Assembly: GCA_937872895.1 (NCBI GenBank)
Contig: CALMUP010000028.1
Coordinates: 118,877-182,876 of the forward strand
Length of the DNA stretch: 64,000 nucleotides
Reading direction: 5' to 3'
Origin: an uncultured Verrucomicrobiota bacterium
GTDB lineage: Bacteria; Verrucomicrobiota; Kiritimatiellia; CAIVKH01
Positions 1 through 8,288 of this stretch are shown here, one piece after another. Made by a program: the position numbers and the translations under genes. The notes below the pieces were generated by a model. That model worked only from the letters and a program-made list of their open reading frames with translations, was not told the origin of the DNA and did not search any database. The first letter of the stretch is position 1; every line of letters begins with the position of its first letter.

Positions 1-505
1 GGTCTGCGCCGTCGAACCACAACCCGTGATCACCGAGAAAACGCCCCAGCACCAGCGGGGTATCCACAAAACTCCAGGCATGAAGATGGCGCGCGTTCTG
101 GTATCCGAACCGCCCTAGCATCCGACCGCCACGCACCTCGAAACCACCAGGAAGATCCCGAATCTTCAAGAACGCCTCCTCCCACTCATTCTCCCACTCC
201 TCCTCCGCGCCATAGGAAATCGCGTAAGTGGCAAACGCCTCTACCTGGCCCAATCGCAGGGACAACCCGGGCTCAATGGCCTGCACTGAACCATCCTCTC
301 GGGTTGGATCATGGTGACCAACAGCCAAGGCCTCCGCATCACCCGAGGAATCTCCAACGGCAGCATTGATGTGCAGACTGGGTGTCAGCGGCCCAACCGT
401 TGGAGCCAGCCACCAAGGCTCGGCAGCATCCTCGGCAACTACCGGCACCACCGCACCACAAACCAACAACAAACCGCATCCAATGACCCATCTGTAAATC
501 GTCAT
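1..505 (-). CDS. Outer-membrane beta-barrel protein, N-terminal fragment (runs off window)
   Basis: Reading leftward from an ATG at 505, the frame stays open to base 1 and gives 168 residues. The start has a GGAGAGGG ribosome site and a good promoter. A signal peptide (hydrophobic stretch at residues 7-24, ending in VVAEDA) precedes the mature part. Residues about 125-165 carry GGRMLGRFGYQN, then H-x-H-A-W and F-V-D-x-P-L. From family knowledge this resembles uncharacterised porin-like outer-membrane proteins often found near metal-uptake genes, but the cargo cannot be told from this fragment. It is transcribed divergently from hisG. The product call is inference; the coding frame is clear. 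Confidence 0.6.
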   Translation of the reverse strand, partial: MTIYRWVIGCGLLLVCGAVVPVVAEDAAEPWWLAPTVGPLTPSLHINAAVGDSSGDAEALAVGHHDPTREDGSVQAIEPGLSLRLGQVEAFATYAISYGAEEEWENEWEEAFLKIRDLPGGFEVRGGRMLGRFGYQNARHLHAWSFVDTPLVLGRFLGDHGLWFDGAD

Positions 506-532
506 AGAACCCTCTCCAATTGATAGTTGATA

Positions 533-561
533 ATAGTAAATCAGTAGCCGCTTCGTGTCAA
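533..561 (-). promoter_or_regulatory. Sigma-70-type promoter for the outer-membrane protein gene
   Basis: On the minus strand a perfect -35 TTGACA (556-561) is followed by a 17-base spacer and a -10 TACTAT (533-538). The ribosome site GGAGAGGG and the ATG at 505 lie just downstream. The same -10 hexamer appears in the rpsT promoter. Confidence 0.6.
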
Positions 562-629
562 TGACTAGCCGCCGGGATTCGGGTGAACCTCCGGACCGGG
601 TGTCGGGAGTGGAAGTTGCACACGAGATT

Positions 630-657
630 TAGTGGACTTAATCAGGCGTATCCACTA
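630..657. repeat. Inverted repeat in the hisG leader
   Basis: TAGTGGA (630-636) and its exact complement TCCACTA (651-657) are separated by 14 bases. The right arm runs into the 8-base palindrome CACTAGTG (653-660). It lies 36 bases before the hisG start and could be an operator or a leader hairpin. No His-codon leader peptide was seen. Confidence 0.35.
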
Positions 658-692
658 GTGTCACCACCCCTTATAGAAGAGAAAGAAGCGCC

Positions 693-1571
693 ATGGACAA
701 GAAAAAGATCGTATTGGGTTTGCCCAAGGGAAGTTTGCAGGAATCGACCTTCTCGATGATGAAGAAGGCTGGATTCACGCTGCGCACCGGTTCCCGCTCG
801 TACATTCCGTCGGTGGATGACCCGGAAATCGATTGCCGCCTGATCCGTGCCCAGGAAATCAGCCGCTACGTTGAACAGGGCGTGCTGGATGCGGGTTTGA
901 CCGGGCATGATTGGGTGGTTGAAAACCAATCCACCGTCCACGAGGTCGCCAACCTGGTTTATGCCAAAGTCGGCTTGAAACCCGTGCGCTGGGTTGTCGC
1001 GGTTCCAAATGACTCCACGATCCAGTCGGCGAAAGACCTCGAGGGCAAACGGATTGCCACCGAGGCCGTGGGCCTGACCCGCCAGTATCTGGCCAAGCAC
1101 AAGGTGAACGCCGAGGTGGAGTTCTCCTGGGGTGCAACCGAGGTCAAGGCTCCCGAACTGGTGGATGCCATCGTCGAGATTACGGAAACCGGCTCGTCAC
1201 TGCGCGCGAACAACCTCCGTATTGTCGATACGGTTTTGGAGTCGACAACCCGCTTCATCGCCAACCAGCAAAGCTGGAAGGATGCTTGGAAACGCAGTAA
1301 GATCGAGCAGATCGCGATGTTGCTGCAGGGTGCCCTGGCCGCCGAAACGAAGGTCCTGATCAAGCTGAACGCGCACAAGGACAACCTCGAACGCGTGACC
1401 AAACTCCTTCCCGCCCTCCATGCCCCTACCCTCAATCAACTGGCTGCCGACGGCTGGTTTTCGATCGAGTCGGTGGTGGACGAATCCGTGGTGCGCGAAA
1501 TCATCCCGCAACTCAAGGCCGCCGGGGCCGAGGGCATCATTGAAATCGGTTTGAACAAAGTCGTCCCCTAA
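693..1571 (+). CDS. hisG: ATP phosphoribosyltransferase, long form (HisG)
   Basis: Catalyses the first step of histidine synthesis, ATP + PRPP to phosphoribosyl-ATP, in the cytoplasm. The 292-residue length is that of the long, self-contained HisG type with a C-terminal regulatory domain, so HisZ is not needed. Visible family features are KIVLGLPKGSL at the N-terminus, DAGLTGHDW near residue 70, the E-T-G-S-S-LRAN phosphate-binding segment near 165, and a small alpha/beta domain from about 215 to the end that normally binds histidine for feedback inhibition. No other his genes are nearby. A bS22-like micro-gene follows after 25 bases, so the two may be co-transcribed. Confidence 0.93.
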   Translation: MDKKKIVLGLPKGSLQESTFSMMKKAGFTLRTGSRSYIPSVDDPEIDCRLIRAQEISRYVEQGVLDAGLTGHDWVVENQSTVHEVANLVYAKVGLKPVRWVVAVPNDSTIQSAKDLEGKRIATEAVGLTRQYLAKHKVNAEVEFSWGATEVKAPELVDAIVEITETGSSLRANNLRIVDTVLESTTRFIANQQSWKDAWKRSKIEQIAMLLQGALAAETKVLIKLNAHKDNLERVTKLLPALHAPTLNQLAADGWFSIESVVDESVVREIIPQLKAAGAEGIIEIGLNKVVP

Positions 1572-1596
1572 AGGACCAACAAGGAAACAGAGTACT

Positions 1597-1686
1597 ATGG
1601 GTTCCGTGAAGAAAAAGCGGCGGAAGAAGATGGCCAAGCACAAACGCAAGAAACGCTCGGCCGCTGACCGCCACAAGAAGAGATAA
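1597..1686 (+). CDS. bS22-like / AURKAIP1-COX24 domain micro-protein (29 aa)
   Basis: A 29-codon frame begins ATG GGT TCC GTG and ends TAA. The protein starts MGSVKKKRRKKMAKHK and is almost entirely Lys/Arg/His. That start and composition match the short bacterial AURKAIP1/COX24-domain proteins, which include the small-subunit ribosomal protein bS22. An AAGGA ribosome site lies about 10 bases before the ATG. Because of its size it is easily missed by gene callers. It sits between hisG and a TPR lipoprotein gene and is followed by a UUCG hairpin. Binding to the 30S decoding region is inferred from the family. Confidence 0.8.
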   Translation: MGSVKKKRRKKMAKHKRKKRSAADRHKKR

Positions 1687-1690
1687 CCGT

Positions 1691-1706
1691 GCGGGGTTCG
1701 CCCCGC
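1691..1706 (+). other. UUCG-tetraloop RNA hairpin
   Basis: GCGGGG (1691-1696), TTCG, CCCCGC (1701-1706) form a perfect six-pair stem closed by an extra-stable UUCG loop, five bases after the micro-gene stop. No T-run follows, so it looks more like an mRNA-stabilising or processing hairpin than an intrinsic terminator. Confidence 0.5.
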
Positions 1707-1727
1707 CGTGAACAACTGAATAGCCGA

Positions 1728-3800
1728 ATGAACACAGCCGTCATCCATCGTGGACTGCTCGGTTTTTCGGCGTTGGTGCTTCTGGCGGGCTGTGCTTCGG
1801 TGGTGTTTCCACGCCAACACGAGCAGGTCGGGGCCGGGCCCAGCGCCGCCGACCAGCGCATCGACCAAACATCGCGCTCGCTCGCCCACTACAGCATGGC
1901 TGTACTGGAAGGTTACAGCGGATCCGATGCGGATGCCGTGCAGCACTACGAAGCGGCGATCGCCAGTGATCCGGAGCATGTAGGGTTACGGATGGAATTG
2001 GCCGTGGCTTATTTCCATCAGAACCGATTTGACGATATGGCGGTGGTTCTGGAGGAAGTCCTGCAACGCGACCCAACCAACCTGCGTGCCTTGCAGCTCA
2101 GTGCGCTGGGTTTGCGTATCCAAGGGCGCCACCGCGAGGCATTGATCCCGCTGACCCGTGCCGCAACCGTGGAGCCGAAGGAAGCGGCCCACTACCTGGA
2201 AATCGCGTCCGTTCATGCACGGCTGAAAGATCGCGATGAAGCCATTCGTACCCTCGAACACGCTCTCGGCAAGGTGGATGACCGCCTGGGTATCTATCAG
2301 GCCCTGGGTGAACTGTACCTGAACGATGCCTCGGCCATCCGGGCCAAGAACCGGTCGGCGCCCCTCCCCAAGGGACCACTCGAGGTGTTGGCCACCGCTA
2401 CGGAAGCATTTCCCGAGGACCCCTACCTGCTAACCCAGTATGGGGACCTGCTTATCCTGCACCGCCATATCGAGGAGGCCATCGAGGTGTTCGCCCGGAT
2501 CGAGGCATTGAGTCCGGACGACCTGATGATTCGCCAGAAACTCGCAGTCAACCTGGCCGCAGTCGGAAACCGGGGAAAAGCCATTGAACTCCTCGAACAG
2601 ATCGCGGAAGGACAACCCGACAACATCCGTCTTCTCTACTATCTGGCCGAGTTGTATGACCAGGACGAGCAACCGGACAAGGCGCGCGAGAAACTGGCCG
2701 CGGTCATCGCCATCAACCCGAATGCCCCCGAGGCTTACATCAAGTTGTCCTTCCAACTGCTCGCCCGCAACCAGGTTGCCGAAGCCCTATCCTTGCTCCT
2801 GGAAGCACGCGGTGAAATGCCCAACGACATGCGCATCGTGGAAATGCTCGGTTATGCCTATGCCGCCAATACCAACCACGCCGAGGCCGCGGCCCAGTTT
2901 TCCTTGGTGGAGGACGGCATCGCGACCACCGATCGTTCCCCGTTGATGTCGAACTTTTACCTGAACCACGCCATCAGCCTTCAGCTTGTTGGCGCCTATC
3001 AGGATGCAGCGGATCGCTTGCGCACCGCCACCGCCACCAATCCCGACGCGGTGGAGGACTACCTGTCCATCAACCTGCGCAGTCCGAACCGTGCGGATCG
3101 GATAACGGCCACCCTGGCCGTGCTCGACCTGATTCCCGATATCCTGCCGGAAACCGTGGCCTTCCAAACCCTGCACGGCATGGCTGCCTTTCAAGCCGAA
3201 CAACCAGCCTTGGCCCTCCAATTGCTCGAAAAGGCCTATGCACGCGCAGACGAGGAGGAGTCCATCGATTCATTGAGCGGCCAGTTCTTCTTCTGGCTGG
3301 GCGCCGCCGCTGAACGCACCAAGGACTATGACAAAGCCGAGTTGTACTTTCTCGAAGCCGTAAGGGTTGAACCCGGGCACGCCGACTCCCACAACTACCT
3401 GGCCTACATGCATGCCGAACGCGGCATCAAGCTCGACATGGCCTATCATCACATCGGGATAGCCCTCGATCTTGAACCGGACAACGCCGCCTTTATCGAC
3501 ACGCGCGGCTGGATCTATTTTCACCAGGGCCAGTACACCAACGCCCTGGCCGACATCCAACGGGCGGCCGACCTGCTTCCCGATGACCCGACCATCGCCG
3601 ACCACCTCGGCGACATCCACCAGGCCCTTGGCCAGCCGGAGGAAGCACGACGCTGGTGGTCACGCGCCTTGGAGTTGGATCCCGCCAACGATACCGTGCG
3701 CGCGAAGCTCGAGACGGTCGCCTTCCCATCGTCGGACCGCGTGGACAAGGACGATGAATCAGAATCGATCCACCCCGAGCCAGAACCCGTCACGGAATAA
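1728..3800 (+). CDS. TPR-repeat lipoprotein
   Basis: A 690-residue exported protein. The ATG at 1728 was chosen over an upstream GTG because it directly precedes a lipoprotein signal peptide with lipobox LLAGC (Cys22). The rest is stacked tetratricopeptide repeats, seen as recurring A-x-x-x-Y/F-x-x-A and D/N-P patterns, for example at residues 45-115, 140-215 and 545-660. The C-terminus is acidic. TPR proteins of this kind are scaffolds at the inner face of the outer membrane. The partner is unknown here. A short UUCG hairpin separates it from the micro-gene upstream, and it converges on the CsgG-family gene. Confidence 0.8.
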   Translation: MNTAVIHRGLLGFSALVLLAGCASVVFPRQHEQVGAGPSAADQRIDQTSRSLAHYSMAVLEGYSGSDADAVQHYEAAIASDPEHVGLRMELAVAYFHQNRFDDMAVVLEEVLQRDPTNLRALQLSALGLRIQGRHREALIPLTRAATVEPKEAAHYLEIASVHARLKDRDEAIRTLEHALGKVDDRLGIYQALGELYLNDASAIRAKNRSAPLPKGPLEVLATATEAFPEDPYLLTQYGDLLILHRHIEEAIEVFARIEALSPDDLMIRQKLAVNLAAVGNRGKAIELLEQIAEGQPDNIRLLYYLAELYDQDEQPDKAREKLAAVIAINPNAPEAYIKLSFQLLARNQVAEALSLLLEARGEMPNDMRIVEMLGYAYAANTNHAEAAAQFSLVEDGIATTDRSPLMSNFYLNHAISLQLVGAYQDAADRLRTATATNPDAVEDYLSINLRSPNRADRITATLAVLDLIPDILPETVAFQTLHGMAAFQAEQPALALQLLEKAYARADEEESIDSLSGQFFFWLGAAAERTKDYDKAELYFLEAVRVEPGHADSHNYLAYMHAERGIKLDMAYHHIGIALDLEPDNAAFIDTRGWIYFHQGQYTNALADIQRAADLLPDDPTIADHLGDIHQALGQPEEARRWWSRALELDPANDTVRAKLETVAFPSSDRVDKDDESESIHPEPEPVTE

Positions 3801-3826
3801 AAAAGGCCGCCGGTTACCCGGCGGCC
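3799..3826 (-). terminator. Intrinsic terminator of the CsgG-family gene
   Basis: On the minus strand a nine-pair stem (GGCCGCCGG at 3805-3813 with CCGGCGGCC at 3818-3826, loop 3814-3817) is followed by six T (plus-strand A-run 3799-3804). It lies between two convergent genes and has the T-run on the leftward side only. Confidence 0.75.
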
Positions 3827-3854
3827 GATGCGGTTGATCCCGCGTTCAGGCAGC

Positions 3855-4832
3855 TTACTTCTTCAGCTTGACCGTCGTGCCCGGCTCCGGATTGGCTTCG
3901 CCGGATACCACGTCCGCATAGCTGATCTTCTCGGTAACCCGGGCAATGCGGATCACACCGATCTCCTCGCCTTCCTCGTTGCCCAGCAGTTCCCCGGTAT
4001 CGGGATCGAGCAACTCTTCGCCTTGCTCGGCCATGACCAGTTCCTGCCCGACCGTAACGCCAAATTCGGAACCGCGGTTGATCAGGATCTGTCCCTTGTC
4101 GGAGACCTTGATCACGCTGCCCTCAAACGGAAAGTTTTCCATCTGCTTGGCGAAAAACTTCGCGGCCTGGTTGATCACGTCCTGCGCGGCCTCGCCGAGC
4201 GGCGTCTTGGTGAACCCGCCCAGATCGGCGCCGAAACTGCTACCGGAGTATCCGATGCTGGCACCAATGCCACCGGGTTTGCCAGTGATGCGTTCCTTCG
4301 CCACGATTTCACCCGTCGAGGTGTCGATCAGCTTGGCAATGATCGTGATTTGAGCCTTCGATCCGCCCAACCCAACCCGAAATCCGCCGACACTCACGCC
4401 CCCGCCGCCACCTGAAGCGGCCTCTTCAACCGTCGTGATCGTGCCGGTAGCAATGTAGCGCGCCGAACGGATGACTCCGGTCCTGGCCACCTTGGCCGCC
4501 TTCGCGGTGCGGCCGCTTGCCGCCAGATCCTGCTCGGCAATGACGTCGGTCAGCTTTTCGCGCTCAACCAGGACGAAACGTCCGGTATCGAACAGCGCGG
4601 ACTCGAGCATCGCAGCGAGGTTGTCGCCCAGTTCCCACTGGCCCCGCCAACCTGCCTCGTTCTCAAATCCCTTCACGCCGACGGCATGCTTCAACCCCTT
4701 GTATTCACCGAGGCCCATGTCGGCGTTGGTGCGCTCGGTAGGGGTATTTCCGGTGAATTGGCCCAAGGTCTGGCAGCCGGTCAAGGACACGGCGCACAAC
4801 AGGCCGGTCGCAATCAATGTCACACTCTTCAT
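3855..4832 (-). CDS. CsgG/HfaB-family lipoprotein
   Basis: A 325-residue lipoprotein. The ATG at 4832 has a GGAGG site six bases upstream and opens a signal peptide ending in lipobox SLTGC (Cys20). The central region (about 45-230) has the CsgG fold features: A-V-x-x-F-E near the start, then R-F-V-L-V-E-R-E near residue 90, a Gly-rich segment, and I-I-A-K-L-I-D-T-S-T-G-E. In curli systems CsgG forms an outer-membrane export pore. No csgA/B/E/F genes are visible, so a curli role is not supported. A C-terminal region of about 85 residues resembles the small-barrel domain found after CsgG-like domains. Gene ends at an intrinsic terminator. Confidence 0.8.
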   Translation of the reverse strand: MKSVTLIATGLLCAVSLTGCQTLGQFTGNTPTERTNADMGLGEYKGLKHAVGVKGFENEAGWRGQWELGDNLAAMLESALFDTGRFVLVEREKLTDVIAEQDLAASGRTAKAAKVARTGVIRSARYIATGTITTVEEAASGGGGGVSVGGFRVGLGGSKAQITIIAKLIDTSTGEIVAKERITGKPGGIGASIGYSGSSFGADLGGFTKTPLGEAAQDVINQAAKFFAKQMENFPFEGSVIKVSDKGQILINRGSEFGVTVGQELVMAEQGEELLDPDTGELLGNEEGEEIGVIRIARVTEKISYADVVSGEANPEPGTTVKLKK

Positions 4833-4932
4833 GAATCCTCCACGTGGTGATTGAGTTACCTTCCCATCGTTGTATTCAACCAACGAAGGGAGGGCAAGCG
4901 GATTGTAGACGCGGATCGGCCGGGAAAGGCGA

Positions 4933-6519
4933 TCAGGCCGACGGGAAATCAATGCTGAACCAGGTTTCCGCCTTGATATCGGCGGCAATCCGGGACAGTA
5001 CGTCGCCCGGAATCTTCTGGTTGACCTTGAGGATCGCGATCGACTTCTCGCACTTTGAATCGTGCGGGTTGCGGACGTCGTCGATGTTGATCTTCGCGGC
5101 GGCCAGGGCGGCTCCGATATGGCCGAGCACACCCGGGCGGTCGTCGTAGATGAACAGGACGGCATGGCCCTTCGGCTCGAAGTACAGGCTGTGGAAGTCG
5201 TTGATCCGCGAGATCATCATGACCCCCTCGGTCAACGTGCCCCGCACGCTGACCCGGCGCAGATTGCTGTCGGACAGCGCGGCGGTAAGGTCGAGGGTGA
5301 TCGAATTGTCGTACCCCTTCTTGTCGTCCGTCTCGCGGTCTTCAAAATCAATGCCCATGTCCTTCAGGTACTGCAGGGCGGCGCGCGGATCGGAGGAGCG
5401 ATCGAAGTCATCGCTGATCGCCGCCACCACCGGAACCAGCAGCCACTTGGCATAGGGTTTGAGCGAGCCGTAGAAGCTGCTCTCGATCAACTTCAACTTG
5501 GCGTCGCGACCAACCAACTGGCGGCACAACCGGGCCAGCAGGAAGGCCAGTTCGCCATAAGCCTCATCGAGGCCGGGCGGAATGTCGCGGTTGACGATAT
5601 AGCTGCTGATCCCCTTCTCGTCGAACTCGATCAGTTCCTCGGCGGCATGCAGGGCAGCCTTGAAATTGGCCTCCTTGGTGCTGGCGCCGAGATGCGGCAC
5701 CATGATGTCGGCGATGTCGGCGATCGGCTTCGGTCCCTCGGCGTCCTTCGGATACACATCATTCAGCAAGCGGAGCTTCTTGGCTGCCTTCTGAGCACGG
5801 AAGTCCTCTTCATTGATGATGCCGGCACGGGCGCAATTGACCAGGGTCGCCCCATCCTTCATGCGGGCGATCAACCCGGCGTTGACCAGGCCGCGTGTCT
5901 CGTTGTTTTCCGGAATGTGCAACGTGATATAGTCGGCCTGCTCGAACAGCGAACCGAGATCAACCAACTCGACATTGACCGAGCGGGCCCGCTCCTGGGA
6001 GATAACCGGATCGTACCCGATCAGGCGCACGTCGAACCCGGCCAGGCGTTTTGCCACCAACTGGCCGATCGCACCGAGTCCGACAATACCAACGGTCTTG
6101 CCGCTGACTTCCCGGCCCATGAACAGGTTCTTCTCCCATTTGCCCGCGCGGGTCGAGGCATCGGCTGGAATCAGGTGGCGCGCATCCGCCAGCATCAAGG
6201 CAACAACCTCCTCGGCCACCGCATTCGCGTTCGCGCCGGGCGTGGTCATGACATCAATGCCCTTCTTGCGGGCATACTTGGTATTGATGTTGTCGTAGCC
6301 GGAACCCGCCCGGATGATCACCTTCAGAGAGGGCAACTGGTCAATCACCTCGGGCGTCACCTTCTCGCTGCGCACGATCAAGGCGTAGGCATCGGTATGC
6401 TGCTGCAGGAATCCGTTCAAATCCTTGGTTTCTTCCAATACGACGTGGTAGCGACCGGTCGCCTCGAGGGTCTCCTTGACGATCTTGTTCAGCTTGGTTG
6501 GAATGATCACTTTTTTCAT
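4933..6519 (-). CDS. serA: D-3-phosphoglycerate dehydrogenase (SerA)
   Basis: Oxidises 3-phosphoglycerate to 3-phosphohydroxypyruvate with NAD, the first step of serine synthesis. The protein is 528 residues, the length of the long SerA class. The ATG at 6519 gives MKKVIIPTKLN; upstream in-frame codons add an unrelated extension. Visible are the Rossmann motif GLGAIG near residue 145, the catalytic Arg in N-C-A-R-A-G, the His in PHLGAST, an intervening substrate-binding domain from about 310, and a C-terminal ACT domain (about 450-528) containing DRPGVLGHIG, which usually senses serine. serC lies in the same window at 34.3-35.4 kb on the same strand but is not linked in an operon. Confidence 0.95.
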   Translation of the reverse strand: MKKVIIPTKLNKIVKETLEATGRYHVVLEETKDLNGFLQQHTDAYALIVRSEKVTPEVIDQLPSLKVIIRAGSGYDNINTKYARKKGIDVMTTPGANANAVAEEVVALMLADARHLIPADASTRAGKWEKNLFMGREVSGKTVGIVGLGAIGQLVAKRLAGFDVRLIGYDPVISQERARSVNVELVDLGSLFEQADYITLHIPENNETRGLVNAGLIARMKDGATLVNCARAGIINEEDFRAQKAAKKLRLLNDVYPKDAEGPKPIADIADIMVPHLGASTKEANFKAALHAAEELIEFDEKGISSYIVNRDIPPGLDEAYGELAFLLARLCRQLVGRDAKLKLIESSFYGSLKPYAKWLLVPVVAAISDDFDRSSDPRAALQYLKDMGIDFEDRETDDKKGYDNSITLDLTAALSDSNLRRVSVRGTLTEGVMMISRINDFHSLYFEPKGHAVLFIYDDRPGVLGHIGAALAAAKINIDDVRNPHDSKCEKSIAILKVNQKIPGDVLSRIAADIKAETWFSIDFPSA

Positions 6520-6636
6520 GTAAGTGCGAGTCCTTTTGTCATGCCTGCGACACGGGGTTGAAATACAGGCGTGAGAGGATAGGGTCAAAACCCCACCGAA
6601 TCAAGCCGTTCAGTGCGACAACCTTGCCTTTACCGC

Positions 6637-6665
6637 TTGACCACCCCCCCTGCGCTACCTATCGT
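6637..6665 (+). promoter_or_regulatory. Predicted promoter of the bamD-like/lptE pair
   Basis: TTGACC (6637-6642), a 17-base spacer, then TATCGT (6660-6665). The expected transcript start falls near 6672, only about two bases before the first ATG at 6674, so the mRNA may be leaderless or nearly so. Confidence 0.45.
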
Positions 6666-6673
6666 TCCCCACC

Positions 6674-7681
6674 ATGTTGCGTATGTTCCATCCCGTTCCC
6701 CGCCTGTTGCTGATGATGGTGCTTCTGGCCTTAGCCGATACCGCGATGGCCAGATCCGAACCATACGAGGAAACCGGCAAGAAACACTCCTGGTTCAGCT
6801 TCAACCGACCGGCCAAGGACAACCCGAAAGACCAACTGGCCCACGCCCGCGAGCTGGCCCGACAGGATGAGTTGCGCAAAGCCGGCCGCGCCTTCCGAGC
6901 CCTGGTCATGACCTGGCCATCCTCCCGGGAAGCCGCCGCCGCCCAATGGGCATATGCTAAAATCCTCGAAAAACGCGACAAGCCACGTCAGGCGTTTGAT
7001 GCCTACCAGCTTCTGATGGAGAACTATCCCGGGCAATTCCCCGACTACGATGCCGTGCTGCAGCGTCAATTTGAAATCGCCCGTCAGGTCATGACCACCC
7101 GCAAGGCCAAATTCCTGTTCATGCCGGGATTCGAAGCCCCCGAACGCGCCATCCCCCTGTTCGAAAAAGTGATCCAGAATGGCCCCCGCTCCGTGCACGC
7201 CCCGGAAGCCCAGTTCCTCATCGGGCAAGCCTATGAGCAAAGTTTCCAGTACGAACTGGCCGTTGTGGCCTATATCGCCACGCTTCACCGGTACCCGCTA
7301 AGCCCGTTTGCCGAACCGGCAGCCTTCGGACGTGCTCGCGCCTTGCACGCCATCACCAAGGATTACCCGAATGATGCCCAGGCCTTGGATGAAGCCTGGG
7401 CCGGCGTCATGGTCTTTCTTCGCGCTTATCCCGACTCGGATTTCGCTGCCGAGGCCAGGATCATGCGCGACGAATTGCTCGACCGCAAAGCCGATAAACT
7501 TTACAGTATTGCCGATTACTACGACCGTATTGCCCGCCGACCGCAGGCCGCACGGGAAAGTTATGAGCAGTTCGCGCGTCTGTTTCCGAAATCGGAAAGG
7601 ACGCCCGAGGTCAAACGCCGGTTGCAGGAAATTGACGCCATCAAGGATCAACCACGCAAGCAGGATGAAGATGAAGAATAA
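6674..7681 (+). CDS. BamD-like outer-membrane assembly TPR protein
   Basis: A 335-residue exported protein with N-terminal signal (hydrophobic run at about residues 9-23 ending TAMA). It contains tandem TPR units of the BamD/YbgF kind, such as A-R-E-L-A-R-Q-D near 55, and A-D-K-L-Y-S-I-A-D-Y-Y-D-R near 278 followed by A-A-R-E-S-Y-E-Q-F. BamD works with BamA in inserting beta-barrel proteins. Unlike classic BamD no lipobox Cys is visible, so anchoring may differ. The start may be 6674 or 6683; neither has a ribosome site. The gene overlaps lptE, an outer-membrane LPS-insertion gene, which supports an envelope role. bamA is at 40.4-42.8 kb. Confidence 0.65.
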   Translation: MLRMFHPVPRLLLMMVLLALADTAMARSEPYEETGKKHSWFSFNRPAKDNPKDQLAHARELARQDELRKAGRAFRALVMTWPSSREAAAAQWAYAKILEKRDKPRQAFDAYQLLMENYPGQFPDYDAVLQRQFEIARQVMTTRKAKFLFMPGFEAPERAIPLFEKVIQNGPRSVHAPEAQFLIGQAYEQSFQYELAVVAYIATLHRYPLSPFAEPAAFGRARALHAITKDYPNDAQALDEAWAGVMVFLRAYPDSDFAAEARIMRDELLDRKADKLYSIADYYDRIARRPQAARESYEQFARLFPKSERTPEVKRRLQEIDAIKDQPRKQDEDEE

Positions 7682-8198
7682 TCCGCATACCGCCCGCACC
7701 ATGTTGTTCAGCCTGGCTACCGTCTCCCTGCTACTCACCGGATGCGCCGGATACCGCGTCGGCTCGATGTTGCCCGGTGACGTCAAGACCGTACATGTAC
7801 CGACCTTCGTCAACCGTACAACAGAGCCGCTGCTCGAACTCGACACAACCCAAGCCGTTATCCAAGAGCTCCAGCGCGATGGCTCGTTACGCGTGGTCGC
7901 CGAGGCCGAGGCCGATGCCATCCTGACCGTGGTCTTGACGGAATACCGGATAGAACCCGTATCCTTCCGCAAGGATATCCGCACCGCCGCTCAGCAATAC
8001 CGAGCCTTCATCGTGGCCAACATGGTCATGCGCCGCACCAGCGACCAATCGGTCGTCGTCGAGTCCCCCCGCGTCGAAGGCCGGTTCGTGTTCGATGTCA
8101 TCGGCGACCTGACCTCTTCGAAATTGATCGCCAACCCCCAGGCCGCCAGCGACCTGGCCGTCAACATGGTCCAGCTCATGGTGGAATACTGGCCCTGA
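7671..8198 (+). CDS. lptE: LPS-assembly lipoprotein LptE family
   Basis: A 175-residue lipoprotein with lipobox LLTGC (Cys25) and the family's typical start CAGYRVGS-MLP, followed by V-P-T-F-V-N-R-T-T near residue 43 and I-x-E-L-Q-R-D-G near 60. LptE plugs LptD in the outer membrane during LPS export. The ATG at 7671 has AGGA five bases upstream; an ATG at 7665 is an alternative. It overlaps the end of the BamD-like gene by 11 bases, so the two are translationally coupled. A bidirectional terminator follows. Confidence 0.75.
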   Translation: MKNNPHTARTMLFSLATVSLLLTGCAGYRVGSMLPGDVKTVHVPTFVNRTTEPLLELDTTQAVIQELQRDGSLRVVAEAEADAILTVVLTEYRIEPVSFRKDIRTAAQQYRAFIVANMVMRRTSDQSVVVESPRVEGRFVFDVIGDLTSSKLIANPQAASDLAVNMVQLMVEYWP

Positions 8199-8227
8199 GT
8201 TAGCGACCCGCCACCACGAGTAAACGC

Positions 8228-8262
8228 AAAAACCCTGACCGGATCAACCAGTCAGGGTTTTT
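8228..8262. terminator. Bidirectional intrinsic terminator (lptE / rpsT)
   Basis: AAAAACCCTGAC (8228-8239) pairs with GTCAGGGTTTTT (8251-8262), with a small inner GG/CC stem. T-runs flank both sides, so it can stop rightward lptE transcripts and leftward rpsT transcripts. Confidence 0.85.
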
Positions 8263-8288
8263 CATGGACCGAATCCGGGATGCCGGAA

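Noticed and set aside
3855..4832. Curli secretion locus
   Set aside because: Only the CsgG-like gene is present; no curlin or accessory genes nearby.
5062..6561. 499-codon open frame on the plus strand opposite serA
   Set aside because: It mirrors serA codon structure, lacks any family motif, and serA on the other strand is certain.
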